Positions 18,754 to 29,135 of a DNA stretch of 64,000 bases are shown here, one piece after another (positions within the stretch are counted from its first letter, which is position 1; each line of letters begins with the position of its first letter). This stretch comes from Bacteroidota bacterium (lineage in GTDB: Bacteria; Bacteroidota; Bacteroidia; NS11-12g; UBA955). The translations under genes and the position numbers were made by a program. The notes under the pieces are model-generated. The model was not told the DNA's origin. It was given only the letters and a program-made list of their open reading frames with translations, and did no database searches. The stretch covers positions 48,891 to 112,890 of the forward strand of contig JAEUUL010000021.1 of assembly GCA_016787485.1 (NCBI GenBank). The letters are read 5' to 3'.

Positions 18754-21294
18754 ATGGACGAGAACAACGAGCTATCCGAACGGATTATCCCCATCAACAT
18801 TGAAGATGAAATGAAGACCGCCTACATAGATTATTCTATGTCGGTCATCGTAAGCCGCGCACTGCCCGATGTGCGCGATGGTTTGAAACCCGTACACCGC
18901 CGTGTTTTGTATGGTATGGTGGATCTGGGTCTGGCTTCTAACCGGCCCTATAAGAAGTCTGCACGTATCGTGGGTGAGGTGCTGGGTAAGTACCACCCGC
19001 ATGGTGACAGCAGCGTGTACGATACCATGGTGCGTATGGCACAGGACTGGAGTCTGCGATACCCCATGGTAGACGGTCAGGGTAACTTTGGTTCTATTGA
19101 TGGAGACCCACCTGCAGCTATGCGTTATACCGAAGCCCGTATGCGCAAACTGGCAGAGGAAATGATGGTGGACATAGACAAGGAAACGGTTGATTTTAAA
19201 CCCAACTTTGACGAAAGTCTGCAGGAACCTACTGTACTGCCGGCAAAAATCCCCAATCTTCTGGTAAATGGTGCCAGTGGTATCGCGGTAGGTATGGCCA
19301 CAAACATGGCCCCCCATAACCTCACCGAGGTATGCGATGGCATTTGTGCCTATATTGACGACAGAGATATCAGCATCGCCGATTTAATGAACCATGTGAA
19401 GGGGCCCGATTTCCCTACAGGTGGTATCATATATGGGGTAGAAGGCATACGCGACGCATTTCATACCGGCCGTGGCCGCATTCTTATGCGTGGCAAAGCC
19501 GAGTTTGAAACCACCAGCACTGGCAAGGAAATGATCGTGGTTTCTGAAGTGCCCTACCAGGTTACCCCTTCACAAATCATCATCAAGACCGTTGAACTTA
19601 TCAATGAGAAGGTAATAGACGGTATCAGCGCTGTGCGCGATGAAAGCGGCAGGCAGGGACTGCGTATCGTGTTCGAATTGAAACGCGATGCCATTCCCAA
19701 TGTGATTCTGAATCAACTGTATAAGTTCACTCCGCTGCAAACCAGTTTCAGTGTAAACAATATCGCCCTGGTGCATGGCAAGCCCGAAATGCTGAATCTG
19801 AAAGACATGATCCGGCACTATGTGGACCACCGCCATGAGATTGTGCTGCGCCGCACGCGTTATCTGCTGGCCGAAGCCCGTAAACGGATTCACATACTGG
19901 AAGGTCTGCTTATTGCGCTTGATCACCTGGACGAGGTTATTGCCCTGATTCGCGCCAGCCGCACACCCGACGAGGCCCGCGAGGGACTTATGTCTAACTT
20001 CGGACTGAGTGAAATACAGTCAAAAGCCATTCTGGACATGCGTTTGCAGCGTCTTACCGGACTGGAACGCGACAAAATCCGCGATGAATACAATGAGGTA
20101 ATGAAGGAAATCCAGTATCTGGAGTCCATTCTGGCCGATGAAGCACTCCGCATGAAAATCATCAAGGATGAACTCATTGAAGTACGCGAAAAATATGGTG
20201 ATGAACGTCGCAGCCGCATTGAGTTTAACGCAGAGGAAATCAATATAGAAGACCTTATACCCAACGAGGAAGTGGTCATCACCATTTCGCACATGGGTTA
20301 CGTTAAACGCACCTCGCTGAGTGAATACAAAGAGCAGGGCAGGGGTGGCAAGGGATTGCGCGGTGTAGCCCACCGTGACGAAGATTTTGTAGAACACCTG
20401 TTTGTTGCCAGTACACACAATTACCTGCTTCTGTTTACCGAACAGGGTCGCTGCTTCTGGCTCAAGGTGTATGAAATTCCGGAAGGGCAGAAGGCCACCA
20501 AAGGACGCCCCATTCAGAACCTCATCAGCATACCGGCAGACGATAAGGTGAAAGCCTATGTGAATGTGCAGAATCTGAAAGATGAGGAATACCTGAATTC
20601 CAACTGCATCATCATGGTTACCAAAAAAGGGGTAGTGAAGAAGACCACTTTGGAAGCCTACAGCCGCCCGCGCACCAATGGAATCAACGCAATTACCGTA
20701 AGGGATGGGGATGAGTTGTTGCAGGCCCGCCTCACGGATGGAAAAAGTGAAATCCTCATTGCCAAGCGCAGTGGAAAAGCCATCCGTTTCCCCGATGCAA
20801 AAGTGCGTCCGATGGGCCGCACAGCAGCCGGAGTGAGGGGTGTAACACTGGAAGGACCCAAGGATGAAGTAATTGGCATGGTTTGTGTAAATCCTGATAA
20901 CAAGGATATAACCATACTCGTGGTAAGCGAAAAAGGATATGGCAAACGCACCGAACTGGAAGACTACCGGATTACCGGCCGGGGAGGTAAGGGTGTTAAA
21001 ACCATTCAGGTAACCGAGAAAACCGGCGACCTGGTGGGTATCCTGGATGTAAACAATGAGGATGGATTGATGATTATCAACCGGAGTGGACTCACCATAC
21101 GCATGGCGGTAGACAAACTGCGTGTAATGGGACGTGCTACACAAGGTGTGCGACTCATCAATATCCGCGAGAAAGATTCCATTGCCGGTATAGCTGTAGT
21201 GCCCCGCGAAGACGATGAAGAAGATGAGAATGCGGAAATACTGCCAGGTGAAGCCGGTGAAAACACAGAAATCACTAACGACAACAATGAATAA
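18754..21294 (+). CDS. gyrA: DNA gyrase subunit A
   Basis: The 846-residue breakage-reunion subunit of the type II topoisomerase that introduces negative supercoils. The start at 18754 ([20 protein letters not shown]) matches the family; the frame extends 21 codons upstream but that part is unlike GyrA. The quinolone-determining region reads [17 protein letters not shown], which keeps the serine and aspartate equivalent to E. coli S83 and D87, so no classical resistance change is present. The catalytic tyrosine is in RYTEARM. The GyrA-box QGRGGKG (in [11 protein letters not shown]) within the C-terminal beta-pinwheel separates it from ParC. The C-terminus is strongly acidic ([10 protein letters not shown]). 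The downstream TPR lipoprotein gene overlaps its last 8 bases. Confidence 0.98.
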   Translation: MDENNELSERIIPINIEDEMKTAYIDYSMSVIVSRALPDVRDGLKPVHRRVLYGMVDLGLASNRPYKKSARIVGEVLGKYHPHGDSSVYDTMVRMAQDWSLRYPMVDGQGNFGSIDGDPPAAMRYTEARMRKLAEEMMVDIDKETVDFKPNFDESLQEPTVLPAKIPNLLVNGASGIAVGMATNMAPHNLTEVCDGICAYIDDRDISIADLMNHVKGPDFPTGGIIYGVEGIRDAFHTGRGRILMRGKAEFETTSTGKEMIVVSEVPYQVTPSQIIIKTVELINEKVIDGISAVRDESGRQGLRIVFELKRDAIPNVILNQLYKFTPLQTSFSVNNIALVHGKPEMLNLKDMIRHYVDHRHEIVLRRTRYLLAEARKRIHILEGLLIALDHLDEVIALIRASRTPDEAREGLMSNFGLSEIQSKAILDMRLQRLTGLERDKIRDEYNEVMKEIQYLESILADEALRMKIIKDELIEVREKYGDERRSRIEFNAEEINIEDLIPNEEVVITISHMGYVKRTSLSEYKEQGRGGKGLRGVAHRDEDFVEHLFVASTHNYLLLFTEQGRCFWLKVYEIPEGQKATKGRPIQNLISIPADDKVKAYVNVQNLKDEEYLNSNCIIMVTKKGVVKKTTLEAYSRPRTNGINAITVRDGDELLQARLTDGKSEILIAKRSGKAIRFPDAKVRPMGRTAAGVRGVTLEGPKDEVIGMVCVNPDNKDITILVVSEKGYGKRTELEDYRITGRGGKGVKTIQVTEKTGDLVGILDVNNEDGLMIINRSGLTIRMAVDKLRVMGRATQGVRLINIREKDSIAGIAVVPREDDEEDENAEILPGEAGENTEITNDNNE

Positions 21295-22507
21295 CGCACT
21301 GAGAAACTGGATGACCCTGAGCCTGGTTGCTACTGCAGCAATGAGCTGTGGAGCACAGAACAAGGCCATCAACACTGCCGAGTATGAACTCAATGCCGGC
21401 ACACCGGAAAACTTTGTCACCGCAAAAGAGGAAATTGACAAAGCCTATGCAAATCCCACCACAAGCAACAATCCGCGCATGTGGCTGGTAAGGTCACAGG
21501 TGTATTCCAGCATTTTCGACAAAAAAGGTAATGAATTGCTGGCTCCGCTAAGTGCAGATGCAGGCTATACAGCAGCTTACAGCATGATGCAGTTTCACAA
21601 ATCGCCCGAAAAGAAAAAGGCAGAAGACATAGAAACGGCAGGACCATGGACGACCAATGCCTTCAGCGTGTGCTACAATGAGTCCATTTCTGTTATCGAA
21701 GCCAAAAAATACACCCGCGCCATTGATTACTACAAGGTGATGCTGTATTTGTATGACAAGCTCGATACACAATCGGTAAATGCCCTGGAACGCCAAACCC
21801 TGACCAAAAAGTACCTCACCGAAAAACTGGCTTATCTGGCCGCAGGCTGCGATGACCAGAAACTGAAAGTAGAGGTTCTGCAGGAAATTGTGGATGGAGG
21901 AAGCAAACTGCCGGCCGTATTCGAAAGCCTTAGCAAAGCCTACCTGGAAAAAGGTGATACAGCAACCGGAGAGAAGATTGTGCGCGAAGGCCTCAAAAGA
22001 GCCCCGTCTGACCCAGTCATGTTCCAGGTGCTGGTAAACTTTTTCGTAACCATTAAAAAGGAAGAAAAGTTGTACGAAGATGTGACCAGACAAATTGAAG
22101 CAGCACCGGACAGCAAATTGTATTACACCCGCGGTTATCTGAATGAGAAAAAGGGCGACTACGACAAAGCCACAGCAGACTATAAAAAAGCGGTGGAAAT
22201 GGACGAGTGGAATTATGACGCCAATTTCAACTATGGACTTGCGCTGCTGAAATATGAAAGCAACAAACTGTACGATGCCAAATCAAAAGCAAAACCTGCT
22301 GACAAACCCGGAATCGATGCACAGCTGAAGAAATTGTTTACTGATGCACGCAGTTATCTGGAAAGGGCTGCTGAGAATAAAAGCTACGATGTAAACGACC
22401 AGTTGAACATTTACAAAGCAATGAAATCGGCGAATCTGGAACTGGATGACAAAGAGGGAGTGGCCAAGTGTGATGAGATGATCAAAGCACTGGAAGCAAG
22501 CAAATAA
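21287..22507 (+). CDS. TPR-repeat lipoprotein or exported protein
   Basis: About 406 residues. The ATG at 21287 overlaps the end of gyrA (ATGAATAA) and begins a signal with a lipobox-like AAMSC ([21 protein letters not shown]); the longer frame would begin inside gyrA. The body is alpha-helical and contains several tetratricopeptide-like units, the clearest being [19 protein letters not shown], with [22 protein letters not shown] next. Such gyrA-linked TPR proteins occur in other Bacteroidota. They probably scaffold envelope proteins, but no partner can be named. It is probably co-transcribed with gyrA and ended by the terminator at 22524-22553. Confidence 0.85.
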   Translation: MNNALRNWMTLSLVATAAMSCGAQNKAINTAEYELNAGTPENFVTAKEEIDKAYANPTTSNNPRMWLVRSQVYSSIFDKKGNELLAPLSADAGYTAAYSMMQFHKSPEKKKAEDIETAGPWTTNAFSVCYNESISVIEAKKYTRAIDYYKVMLYLYDKLDTQSVNALERQTLTKKYLTEKLAYLAAGCDDQKLKVEVLQEIVDGGSKLPAVFESLSKAYLEKGDTATGEKIVREGLKRAPSDPVMFQVLVNFFVTIKKEEKLYEDVTRQIEAAPDSKLYYTRGYLNEKKGDYDKATADYKKAVEMDEWNYDANFNYGLALLKYESNKLYDAKSKAKPADKPGIDAQLKKLFTDARSYLERAAENKSYDVNDQLNIYKAMKSANLELDDKEGVAKCDEMIKALEASK

Positions 22508-22523
22508 GACACAATTTTATAAG

Positions 22524-22553
22524 GAGCCGGGAGAGAAACCCGGTTCTTTTTTT
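22524..22553 (+). terminator. Intrinsic terminator of the gyrA-TPR transcript
   Basis: GAGCCGGG (22524-22531) pairs with CCCGGTTC (22539-22546, one G-T pair) over a 7-base loop and is followed by seven Ts. Confidence 0.85.
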
Positions 22554-22695
22554 CTGGCATTACTTTACATAATGTAAATTATACAACAGACGGATGGCCG
22601 CGGAATATGGGTCCGGCTAAATGAATACTCAAAACAGAAACCTCAGGGTTGTCACATTGCGTTAGTCAGGAGCAACGCCTCCTGTTTGTAACCCT

Positions 22696-22771
22696 GAGCA
22701 GTGCCTCAGGGGAGCCTGTCGAAATGAACAACCTGCCTGTATGGTTCGACAAGCTCCGGGAGGCACTGCTC
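22696..22771. repeat. Long interrupted inverted repeat (REP-like)
   Basis: The left arm 22696-22723 begins GAGCAGTGCCTC and ends CCTGTCGAA. The right arm 22745-22771 begins TTCGACAAGC and ends GAGGCACTGCTC. The arms are complementary except for a few positions and enclose a 21-base loop. The CTGTCGAA/TTCGACAAGCTC words recall dispersed intergenic repeats seen in many bacterial genomes. It lies between the gyrA terminator and the convergent 22806 gene and has no coding potential of its own. Confidence 0.7.
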
Positions 22772-22805
22772 CCGGCATGCACCATGACAGGCAAACTTAT
22801 ACCCA

Positions 22806-25800
22806 TCAAAACTCAGGCGTAACCAACCTCCGGTATTTTGTTCTCCGTTTAGACAAAAACGGAATCCGAAGGTGTATTCCTTTCCGGAAACTCACATCTT
22901 CGCCCTTCCTTGCCAGCTTTTTTAACTTTGGCTTACCCAGACATTTTATCTTCTTCCAGTATTTGCTATACCCGTAAGAATTGCCGGCAAATCCTTCAGC
23001 CTGTACTTTTACGGTATTCTCTGTCACACGGTTGCCTTTCTCATAAAAGGTGGTGGTAAACTCCAGTTTTTTCATCAGTTCCCTGCGTTTGAAACTGTCT
23101 TCTTTGTCAAAACAGGCATTGTCCTGAAAGTTAATACCCTCCAGGCTGCCTTTGAGCCAGTACCCGTGCTTCTGTCCATTGCTGTATTTACCGATTTCTT
23201 CCAGCGTTCCTCCCAGCGTATAAAACCGCCACAGGCTGTCGCGAACTCCATTGCGGGTCCAGCCATCATACAGTTTGTTGCCACTCAACTGGTATTCTGT
23301 AACCGGAACCTGGATGTTTGGCTTTAAAATCTCTTTGCCCGTGCTGTCGTACACATGGGTGTAACCCACGAGCAATTCCGGAATATCGGCATCCGTGGCG
23401 CACACATTGCTGAAATCGGCATCCAGAATAACGCCTTCATGCAACAGTTTGCCATCGCGGCTATAGTTGCGCACCAGACCCGGATACAGGTTAGTGTCTC
23501 CGGGAAACGGGCTTTTCTGTTGCTTATACAATATTTCTTTATACAGCAGTCCGGCTTCTGTATAGAATTTCCACCACCCGGTGCGGACTGTGCTGTCTAC
23601 TTCTCCGGTTACACTAACTACACCATTGTGATAGTACCAGACATGGGTACCGGGCCATAAATGTTCTTTAAAATCCGGTTGGGCCGGATCAAGGTCCATA
23701 CGGTCCTGACCATGACAGGTTACCCAGGGTTCTTCATGGTTTGTATACAGTACGAATACTGCCTGAGAATCCCGATAGATTGCATGTTCCGGATTGTTCA
23801 CATACAATCCGCAGTAAGCTGAATCAAAAAATGCGGGATAATAAGGCCTTTTGTCCGTAGCAATCACGGCATGGCTCAGAATGCCCCTGCTGTAAAACCG
23901 GGCAGTGTCGCGGAAAACCCCTTCTTTCAAACGCAACTCCATGCGGGGTCTGTTGTACCCCCACATCACCCAGTCACCGTCTGGCTTTCCGTTTCTGAAA
24001 CGGGCCTTAATCTCACTCAGCCACCTGTAATCGGTTGGTGACAGGTATTCCCTCTCTTCTGAATCATATACAAAACGGCTCATGATGGTAAAATCACCCT
24101 CAGGAACGCCCTTATGAAACACGGCAGACAATTTGTGTTTTTCATTCCCAACAACACAAACCCCTTCCCTGGCGCCATTCTTCAGTGTAAAATGCTGTTC
24201 ATCATAAGATTCATCTGACTCACTGTAATTCCTTGGTGTCTGTGGAACCTGCATCTGTATTTTATGCTGGAATCCTTCGGAACTGCCCTTCACGTAGTTG
24301 CGACTGGTGACTATATTGTTTGCGGGGGCTTTGGTGATAAACAGGCCGTTTCTTTCGCCACTGTCGTATTTACCGCTTTGCCGGATTTGATCTGAAAATC
24401 TGCGGTGCTTTTTCCTGCCATATGCAAAATGGTCATACACCGTGCCTCCACCCTGCAGTCTGCCGTTTTCAAAATTCAGCATCAGGGATTGATGGTCTCC
24501 CTCTTTTGCATCGTTGTGCAGATAATGCATGGTAAGTTGCAACTGATAACCTCTGTTTAACAAGCGGGCATATTTTGTCTTTTTCCACTGCTTCTTGTTG
24601 TGCGTGCGATATACCGTTGCAACCAGGTTGCCAGTAAATGGGGCTCCGTTTACCCGCAATTCACCGTTCCACCTGGGCAAATTCAGGTTACCCCAGGAAT
24701 TGGGAACCTTCACCCCAGGGCTTGCCCCATCGGGATATGTCATCACCTCATCATCACCACCACCCCACTCCCAGTCACCGTTTCTTCCATCTCCCCCCCA
24801 TTTTTCATCCTCTGCACCCTGTAATTGGTTAAAATCCAACTCATTCCCGATTTCCGAATTTTCCGTCAGCACAGGATTCAGGCTGTCCCAGTCCTGGAAT
24901 GGGATACGAAACTCCCAGTCCAGCGTGGGTTCCCCTTCCCTTTCGTAATGGTAGATTCTGCGGAAAGCCACAATTTTGCTGCCTTCCCATACGGGTATCA
25001 ACTGCTTTTCTGCTGTTGAATCCATTTCTACAATACCCGTGGCACCTATCACTTTCCTCTTTACAGATTTCAGCGCTTTTATATGATTAAAAGTTGTAAT
25101 TGATGAAGTAAAAATATGCGGCACTTTGCCATCTCTCCACAGGTAATATTCCGGCTCAAAAGTTTCTGTATTGTATCCGGAAATGTTTTCTGAGGGATTC
25201 TCCAATTCTCTCTCCATATCCCGCCACCCATGATTGTATTTATAAATTTTAGTCCAGTAATAGAGATAGCTGGTATCGGCAACCAGCAGGTATTTGCTGA
25301 ACAATTTGCCATTGATCATTGCAGTGTGTTCCCAGCAACTCTGTATACCCCCTTTTCCGGCAGGCAATTTGCGCACGATGTATTGCAAACGCGCAGGTTT
25401 CCGGGCCCTCTTTTTATCAGACTTTCTGTTTCTGTTATCCCAGTAGCCGGCTGTTTTGTCTGCAGTTATGTCCAGGGCTGGCAGCAATACTTTCCCGTTC
25501 CTGTTGGTTCCCATCCACCTGCCTGGGTACTGTGGACTGCGCCACAGATAGAGGTATTGCAATTCACCATTATAGGAACTGCTGCTTGTACTGGTAGCAT
25601 AGGGTGCATCGAACAGCAAACCGGTAAATGTGCTGGTATAACCGCTTTCTACAGCTGCACAGGCCATCAGACTGTCATACATGGGTTCTCCGCGAAAAAC
25701 CGGTTCTGCCGTGTATAGAAGCTTGCCCTCCGGGTGGGAGAAAACTTTATAAGCATTGAGTTGCTGACCACTGTCTGTAATTGTATTCCTGTAAACTATC

Positions 25801-26480
25801 CTGTATTGCCTGTTGGTTTTGGAGATATACCAGTTCTCTGCATTTTTACCGTTCACCCCATAGGTATATTCCGAGTATTGCTCTCCTTTGCGGTAGTAAT
25901 AACGCCATATACTGTCCCTGACACCGTTTCTGATCCAGCCGGTTTTACTCAATACCCCATCTGACTGCCATTGCTGGCATTTCCCATCAGGTACACCGGC
26001 ACGGTAATGGATTTCCGCAGAATCGGACATGTAGCCATATTTGTTAAAGGTGCAGTAAAACCACCGGCCGGTTTTCAGATCTTGTTCATAGTTTCCCTGC
26101 CAGTATACCTTTTGTACCCTTTTTTTACTCATGCTGCGCGTATAAAAGCGGGCCAAACCTTCCTTTTTGTTGTTTTTAAGGGAAAAGGTGGCGGCCACAT
26201 TGTTGATGAAAACACGATTCCCTTTTTTGTATTCATAATCTCCGTAATAGGCCAGATAAACACCGTCGGGCAGTTTGCCGGGATAAGACGGAATTTCCAG
26301 GTTCACACCGGATGTTTTGTTCAGCACATATTGTTCGGCCCCATTGGTATACCCGGATCCCGGCATACGGTAAGGGTATTGCAGGTACGTTTTTCCCTGC
26401 CACTGTATGGTCGCTGGGGATTGAGAAAAAGCTGGGTTGAATATAAAAAAGGCAATAACAGCACTGGCACGAAAGGTCAT
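22806..26480 (-). CDS. Giant exported YwqK/MORN-like repeat protein
   Basis: A 1224-residue exported protein, one of the largest here. It has a signal peptide (MTFRASAVIAFFIFNPAFSQ). Repeat units resemble those of the 8682-10613 protein: NGVRDSIWRYYYRKGEQYSE, NGVRDSLWRFYTLGGTLEE, SNGQKHGYWLKGSLEG, RNGKPDGDWVMWG. Between the repeats are long linkers with acidic, Gly- and Trp-rich runs (for example GDGRNGDWEWGGGDDEV). No enzyme motif or T9SS signal is visible. Two in-frame units, NGVRDSIWR and NGVRDSLWR, are almost identical although far apart, which shows internal duplication. The function is unknown; relation to YwqK antitoxins is only through the repeat. Confidence 0.72.
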   Translation of the reverse strand: MTFRASAVIAFFIFNPAFSQSPATIQWQGKTYLQYPYRMPGSGYTNGAEQYVLNKTSGVNLEIPSYPGKLPDGVYLAYYGDYEYKKGNRVFINNVAATFSLKNNKKEGLARFYTRSMSKKRVQKVYWQGNYEQDLKTGRWFYCTFNKYGYMSDSAEIHYRAGVPDGKCQQWQSDGVLSKTGWIRNGVRDSIWRYYYRKGEQYSEYTYGVNGKNAENWYISKTNRQYRIVYRNTITDSGQQLNAYKVFSHPEGKLLYTAEPVFRGEPMYDSLMACAAVESGYTSTFTGLLFDAPYATSTSSSSYNGELQYLYLWRSPQYPGRWMGTNRNGKVLLPALDITADKTAGYWDNRNRKSDKKRARKPARLQYIVRKLPAGKGGIQSCWEHTAMINGKLFSKYLLVADTSYLYYWTKIYKYNHGWRDMERELENPSENISGYNTETFEPEYYLWRDGKVPHIFTSSITTFNHIKALKSVKRKVIGATGIVEMDSTAEKQLIPVWEGSKIVAFRRIYHYEREGEPTLDWEFRIPFQDWDSLNPVLTENSEIGNELDFNQLQGAEDEKWGGDGRNGDWEWGGGDDEVMTYPDGASPGVKVPNSWGNLNLPRWNGELRVNGAPFTGNLVATVYRTHNKKQWKKTKYARLLNRGYQLQLTMHYLHNDAKEGDHQSLMLNFENGRLQGGGTVYDHFAYGRKKHRRFSDQIRQSGKYDSGERNGLFITKAPANNIVTSRNYVKGSSEGFQHKIQMQVPQTPRNYSESDESYDEQHFTLKNGAREGVCVVGNEKHKLSAVFHKGVPEGDFTIMSRFVYDSEEREYLSPTDYRWLSEIKARFRNGKPDGDWVMWGYNRPRMELRLKEGVFRDTARFYSRGILSHAVIATDKRPYYPAFFDSAYCGLYVNNPEHAIYRDSQAVFVLYTNHEEPWVTCHGQDRMDLDPAQPDFKEHLWPGTHVWYYHNGVVSVTGEVDSTVRTGWWKFYTEAGLLYKEILYKQQKSPFPGDTNLYPGLVRNYSRDGKLLHEGVILDADFSNVCATDADIPELLVGYTHVYDSTGKEILKPNIQVPVTEYQLSGNKLYDGWTRNGVRDSLWRFYTLGGTLEEIGKYSNGQKHGYWLKGSLEGINFQDNACFDKEDSFKRRELMKKLEFTTTFYEKGNRVTENTVKVQAEGFAGNSYGYSKYWKKIKCLGKPKLKKLARKGEDVSFRKGIHLRIPFLSKRRTKYRRLVTPEF

Positions 26481-26601
26481 GTTTCAAAGAACGGAATCAT
26501 CAGCCATTTTCGTGCATGCGCATATCAATTTTGACAATTACCGGAACAGACTGCTTCTGGTTGAGAATCAGCAGATAAACTGTGTTTCATGCAACAGCAA
26601 A

Positions 26602-27501
26602 TCAACCCATCAACGTTTGTATGTTGCCATACTGAAACTCAAACCCGGCATCGAGCAACCTGCCGGGCCAAACCCAGCGGCTTTTCAGCACCAGTTCGGT
26701 TTCTGTGCGCAACAGCCTTGCACCCAGCTCCAGTAAAGGCTCAGACAATGGGAGCCCAAATGGAATACCCGCTTTTTGCCGCAGGTTTTGCATACAGCTT
26801 TCATTTGTTACGGCACCGGGAGCTGACAAGTTCACAGGTCCCTCTAGTGCGTCATTGGCGATGATGAATTCAACAGCCCGACAAAAATCATGTATATGTA
26901 TCCAGCTGAACATCTGCTTCCCACTGCCCATTTTTCCACCAAGTCCGGTTTTGACCAGCCGACTCAAGGGCTTCATCACCCCACCACCCTCACCAATGAC
27001 AATTGCTGTGCGTAAGGCGACCTGCCTGATACCCAATGTACTATTTGAGAAAAAGGCCGCTTCCCATTGTTTGCATACATCCACGCTGAAACCACTTCCG
27101 TATTCACCTGTGGCTTCGTCCTGCCTGCGGTCTTCTGCGTGCCGGTATATGGTAGCCGAGGCTGCGTTCAACCATACGGCTGGTTTGCCCGTGCAGCGGT
27201 CCAGGGCTTCCCCAAGTGCACGGGTGCTGTCCAATCGGCTGGCATAAATCTCAGCCCGGTTTTTGGCATTGTACCGGCAGTCTACCGTGCGGCCGCACAG
27301 GTTGATGAGTACCTGGGATGATTCCAGTTCAGCTTCCCACGGACCTGTTGTTCTGGCATCCCAGTGCACATAGCGTATACCGGGCTCAGCAGCCCGCTGC
27401 TGCCGGGTAAGCACAGTTACTTCCCACCCTTTTTCTGCCAGCCAGTGCACCAGGGCATTTCCCATAAAACCGGTACCACCGGCCACCACTGCTTTCTTCA
27501 T
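26602..27501 (-). CDS. TIGR01777-type NAD(P)-binding epimerase/oxidoreductase
   Basis: A 299-residue extended short-chain dehydrogenase-like protein. The start at 27501 gives MKKAVVAGGTGFMGNALVHW, with the Rossmann motif GGTGFMG at the very N-terminus. The frame continues 37 codons upstream but those lie inside the preceding gene. Family features are INLCGRTVDCRYNAKNR (residues ~71-87) and the C-terminal segment LLELGARLLRTETELVL, found in the YfcH/SulA-like TIGR01777 group. The substrate is unknown. It overlaps the upstream DCC-family gene by four bases and is the last gene of the GbsR-controlled operon, where related Bacteroidota clusters also join this family with DCC proteins. Confidence 0.88.
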   Translation of the reverse strand: MKKAVVAGGTGFMGNALVHWLAEKGWEVTVLTRQQRAAEPGIRYVHWDARTTGPWEAELESSQVLINLCGRTVDCRYNAKNRAEIYASRLDSTRALGEALDRCTGKPAVWLNAASATIYRHAEDRRQDEATGEYGSGFSVDVCKQWEAAFFSNSTLGIRQVALRTAIVIGEGGGVMKPLSRLVKTGLGGKMGSGKQMFSWIHIHDFCRAVEFIIANDALEGPVNLSAPGAVTNESCMQNLRQKAGIPFGLPLSEPLLELGARLLRTETELVLKSRWVWPGRLLDAGFEFQYGNIQTLMG

Positions 27502-28325
27502 AGTGCAAATGCGATAGGGTAAATACAGATGCGGAACAACAACCAGGTATAACTCAGTGCGGGTGACAAACCCAGTAGATCCACCCTTCGTTTGTGTTCC
27601 AAAAACATCCATAGCATAACTGCACCCAGGCCGGCACCGGGCAAAAAACCGGTTTGCAGGTGCAGCTCTGTCATTACCTGAAGTACGGTTCCAAAAATGC
27701 CAAGCCCTATGGCTCCAAGAGCACTTACAATCCCCACATGGGCCAGGTAATCATAGGCGTTTTGCTGCCTGAGAAGCCGCATGGCTATGAACTGAAACAG
27801 CAACTGGGCTATAAAAAACACACCTTCCCGAAAAGGGATGAAATGATGACCGAAGGCAGCAAGATGGTATTCGAAATAGGCGCCAACCACCGCATTCACC
27901 AGCAACAGGCACATTGCCATAAAAAAGATGCGGTAACCCCAGTGCCTGTCGGGTATACATTCAAGATAACTGCCATTGCCGGACGCAGGGGCCATAACCT
28001 TGCGATTGTAACTGATAAAACTGTACAAACCGGAGATACAGGGTGCCAGTATCCGGTGAGTGGTGGCGGTTCTTATCCATTTCCACCGCTGCTGAAGAAT
28101 CAAAGACAAACTGCGGTAACCATATGTAACTTCTCCGGTCTCTTTATTCAGCAAGGCTATTTCGTTTCGTGCACGCGCCATGTCCACCACCTGCCGGGTA
28201 TTCGGTCCGCAATGCTGGTAAGGCTCCCGCCCATCAGCCGGCAGCAGACCGTGTTTTACAAAGGCACCCGTGTACCAGCGGCACAAGGGACAATCGGCAT
28301 CGTAAATGATGATGTGGTTTTTCAT
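27498..28325 (-). CDS. DCC-family (DUF393) thiol-disulfide oxidoreductase-like membrane protein
   Basis: A 275-residue protein. The N-terminus has the DCC motif DADCPLCRW with a redox-type C12-x-x-C15 pair, placing the first ~120 residues in the DUF393 thioredoxin-like family. The rest contains about four hydrophobic segments (for example IFFMAMCLLLVNAVVGAYF and IVSALGAIGLGIFGTVL), so it is a fused soluble plus integral membrane protein rather than the usual short DCC protein. Four-base overlaps with both neighbours show strict operon coupling. Disulfide chemistry is inferred from the motif only. Confidence 0.85.
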   Translation of the reverse strand: MKNHIIIYDADCPLCRWYTGAFVKHGLLPADGREPYQHCGPNTRQVVDMARARNEIALLNKETGEVTYGYRSLSLILQQRWKWIRTATTHRILAPCISGLYSFISYNRKVMAPASGNGSYLECIPDRHWGYRIFFMAMCLLLVNAVVGAYFEYHLAAFGHHFIPFREGVFFIAQLLFQFIAMRLLRQQNAYDYLAHVGIVSALGAIGLGIFGTVLQVMTELHLQTGFLPGAGLGAVMLWMFLEHKRRVDLLGLSPALSYTWLLFRICIYPIAFAL

Positions 28326-28714
28326 ACGGATGGATTATGTGAAATTTGGATTTTCAACCGTTTTACATCAAACAGCATGGTTATGAAATAGATGACGGCC
28401 ACAACCATGGAAGAAAAGAGGAGAAAGAACAGTCCCATGAGTGGGACAAAGAGCATGAGCAGGACTATACACAGATACCCGATATGGGCGTATTTGGGCA
28501 ACAAGTAGCGCGATATCTGACACACCGCCGTGTGTGCGACCTGCAGGGCTCCCAGAGTTGCATAGCATAACAAACTCAGTTCTACGTCATTCAGCAACCA
28601 GAAAATGAGGGTGCATAAGCCCAGCAAAAACTGGACAGGTATTGAAATCCGCAACCACAGGATCAACGCCCGAATGGCTTTTGTTTGCTTTTCCTTACTG
28701 ACAGAGGGTTGCAT
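28322..28714 (-). CDS. Small integral membrane protein of the GbsR operon
   Basis: About 130 residues with three to four hydrophobic segments (IPVQFLLGLCTLIFWLL, LLCYATLGALQVAHTAV, IGYLCIVLLMLFVPLMGLFF). I prefer the ATG at 28714 (MQPSVSKEKQ), which starts 4 bases after the upstream stop. The longer frame to 28765 would overlap that gene by 47 bases. No family recognised. Its stop overlaps the DCC gene start by four bases. Confidence 0.7.
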   Translation of the reverse strand: MQPSVSKEKQTKAIRALILWLRISIPVQFLLGLCTLIFWLLNDVELSLLCYATLGALQVAHTAVCQISRYLLPKYAHIGYLCIVLLMLFVPLMGLFFLLFSSMVVAVIYFITMLFDVKRLKIQISHNPSV

Positions 28715-28718
28715 GGTT

Positions 28719-29084
28719 TTATTCCCGGATGGTTTCTTCTTCTGTATCCGCAGCAAGCTGTGCATCGTAATTCTTTAATCCTATGAACAACCGCACAATC
28801 ACAATGATGGCTACGATGTAAGAGGAAACAAGATCGGCCATCCAGCCATAGAAAGGCACTAGGGCGCACACCACAAACAGGATGATATAAACGCTGTACC
28901 ATTTCATGGGTCTGAGACCGGGTTTGTACCCGCACTGAATGGCATAGCGTATCTGTAGCAAACCCAGACAAACAATGGATATCAGGAACCCCTGCATTTC
29001 AGCGATGTACAAGGAGATCAGGCTGTAGAGCAACAAGCAGATCTGTATGACACCTGAAATCCACATCTGCACTTTCATATTCAT
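28719..29084 (-). CDS. Small integral membrane protein, second of the GbsR operon
   Basis: A 121-residue protein of four hydrophobic helices (VIQICLLLYSLISLYIA, MQGFLISIVCLGLLQ, WYSVYIILFVVCALVPF, LVSSYIVAIIVIVRLFIGL) with an acidic C-terminal tail. The hydropathy pattern resembles the next gene, so the two may be an old duplicated pair, but no shared motif is obvious. It lies 51 bases after the GbsR-like regulator gene, and that gap contains a CTTTCA/TGAAAC pair that may be a weak second operator. The function is unknown. Confidence 0.68.
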   Translation of the reverse strand: MNMKVQMWISGVIQICLLLYSLISLYIAEMQGFLISIVCLGLLQIRYAIQCGYKPGLRPMKWYSVYIILFVVCALVPFYGWMADLVSSYIVAIIVIVRLFIGLKNYDAQLAADTEEETIRE

Positions 29085-29135
29085 GATGATAAATATTAAA
29101 CTTTCAGAAAGATTTGAAACATTCAGATATAAAAA

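Noticed and set aside
20020..21441. A 473-codon open frame on the minus strand opposite gyrA
   Set aside because: It is fully antisense to a certain gyrA and the TPR gene, has no ribosome site or family motif, and arises from codon bias of the real gene.
22696..22771. Could the inverted repeat be a CRISPR unit or tRNA-like gene?
   Set aside because: Only one unit is present, there are no spacers, and it does not fold as a tRNA cloverleaf.
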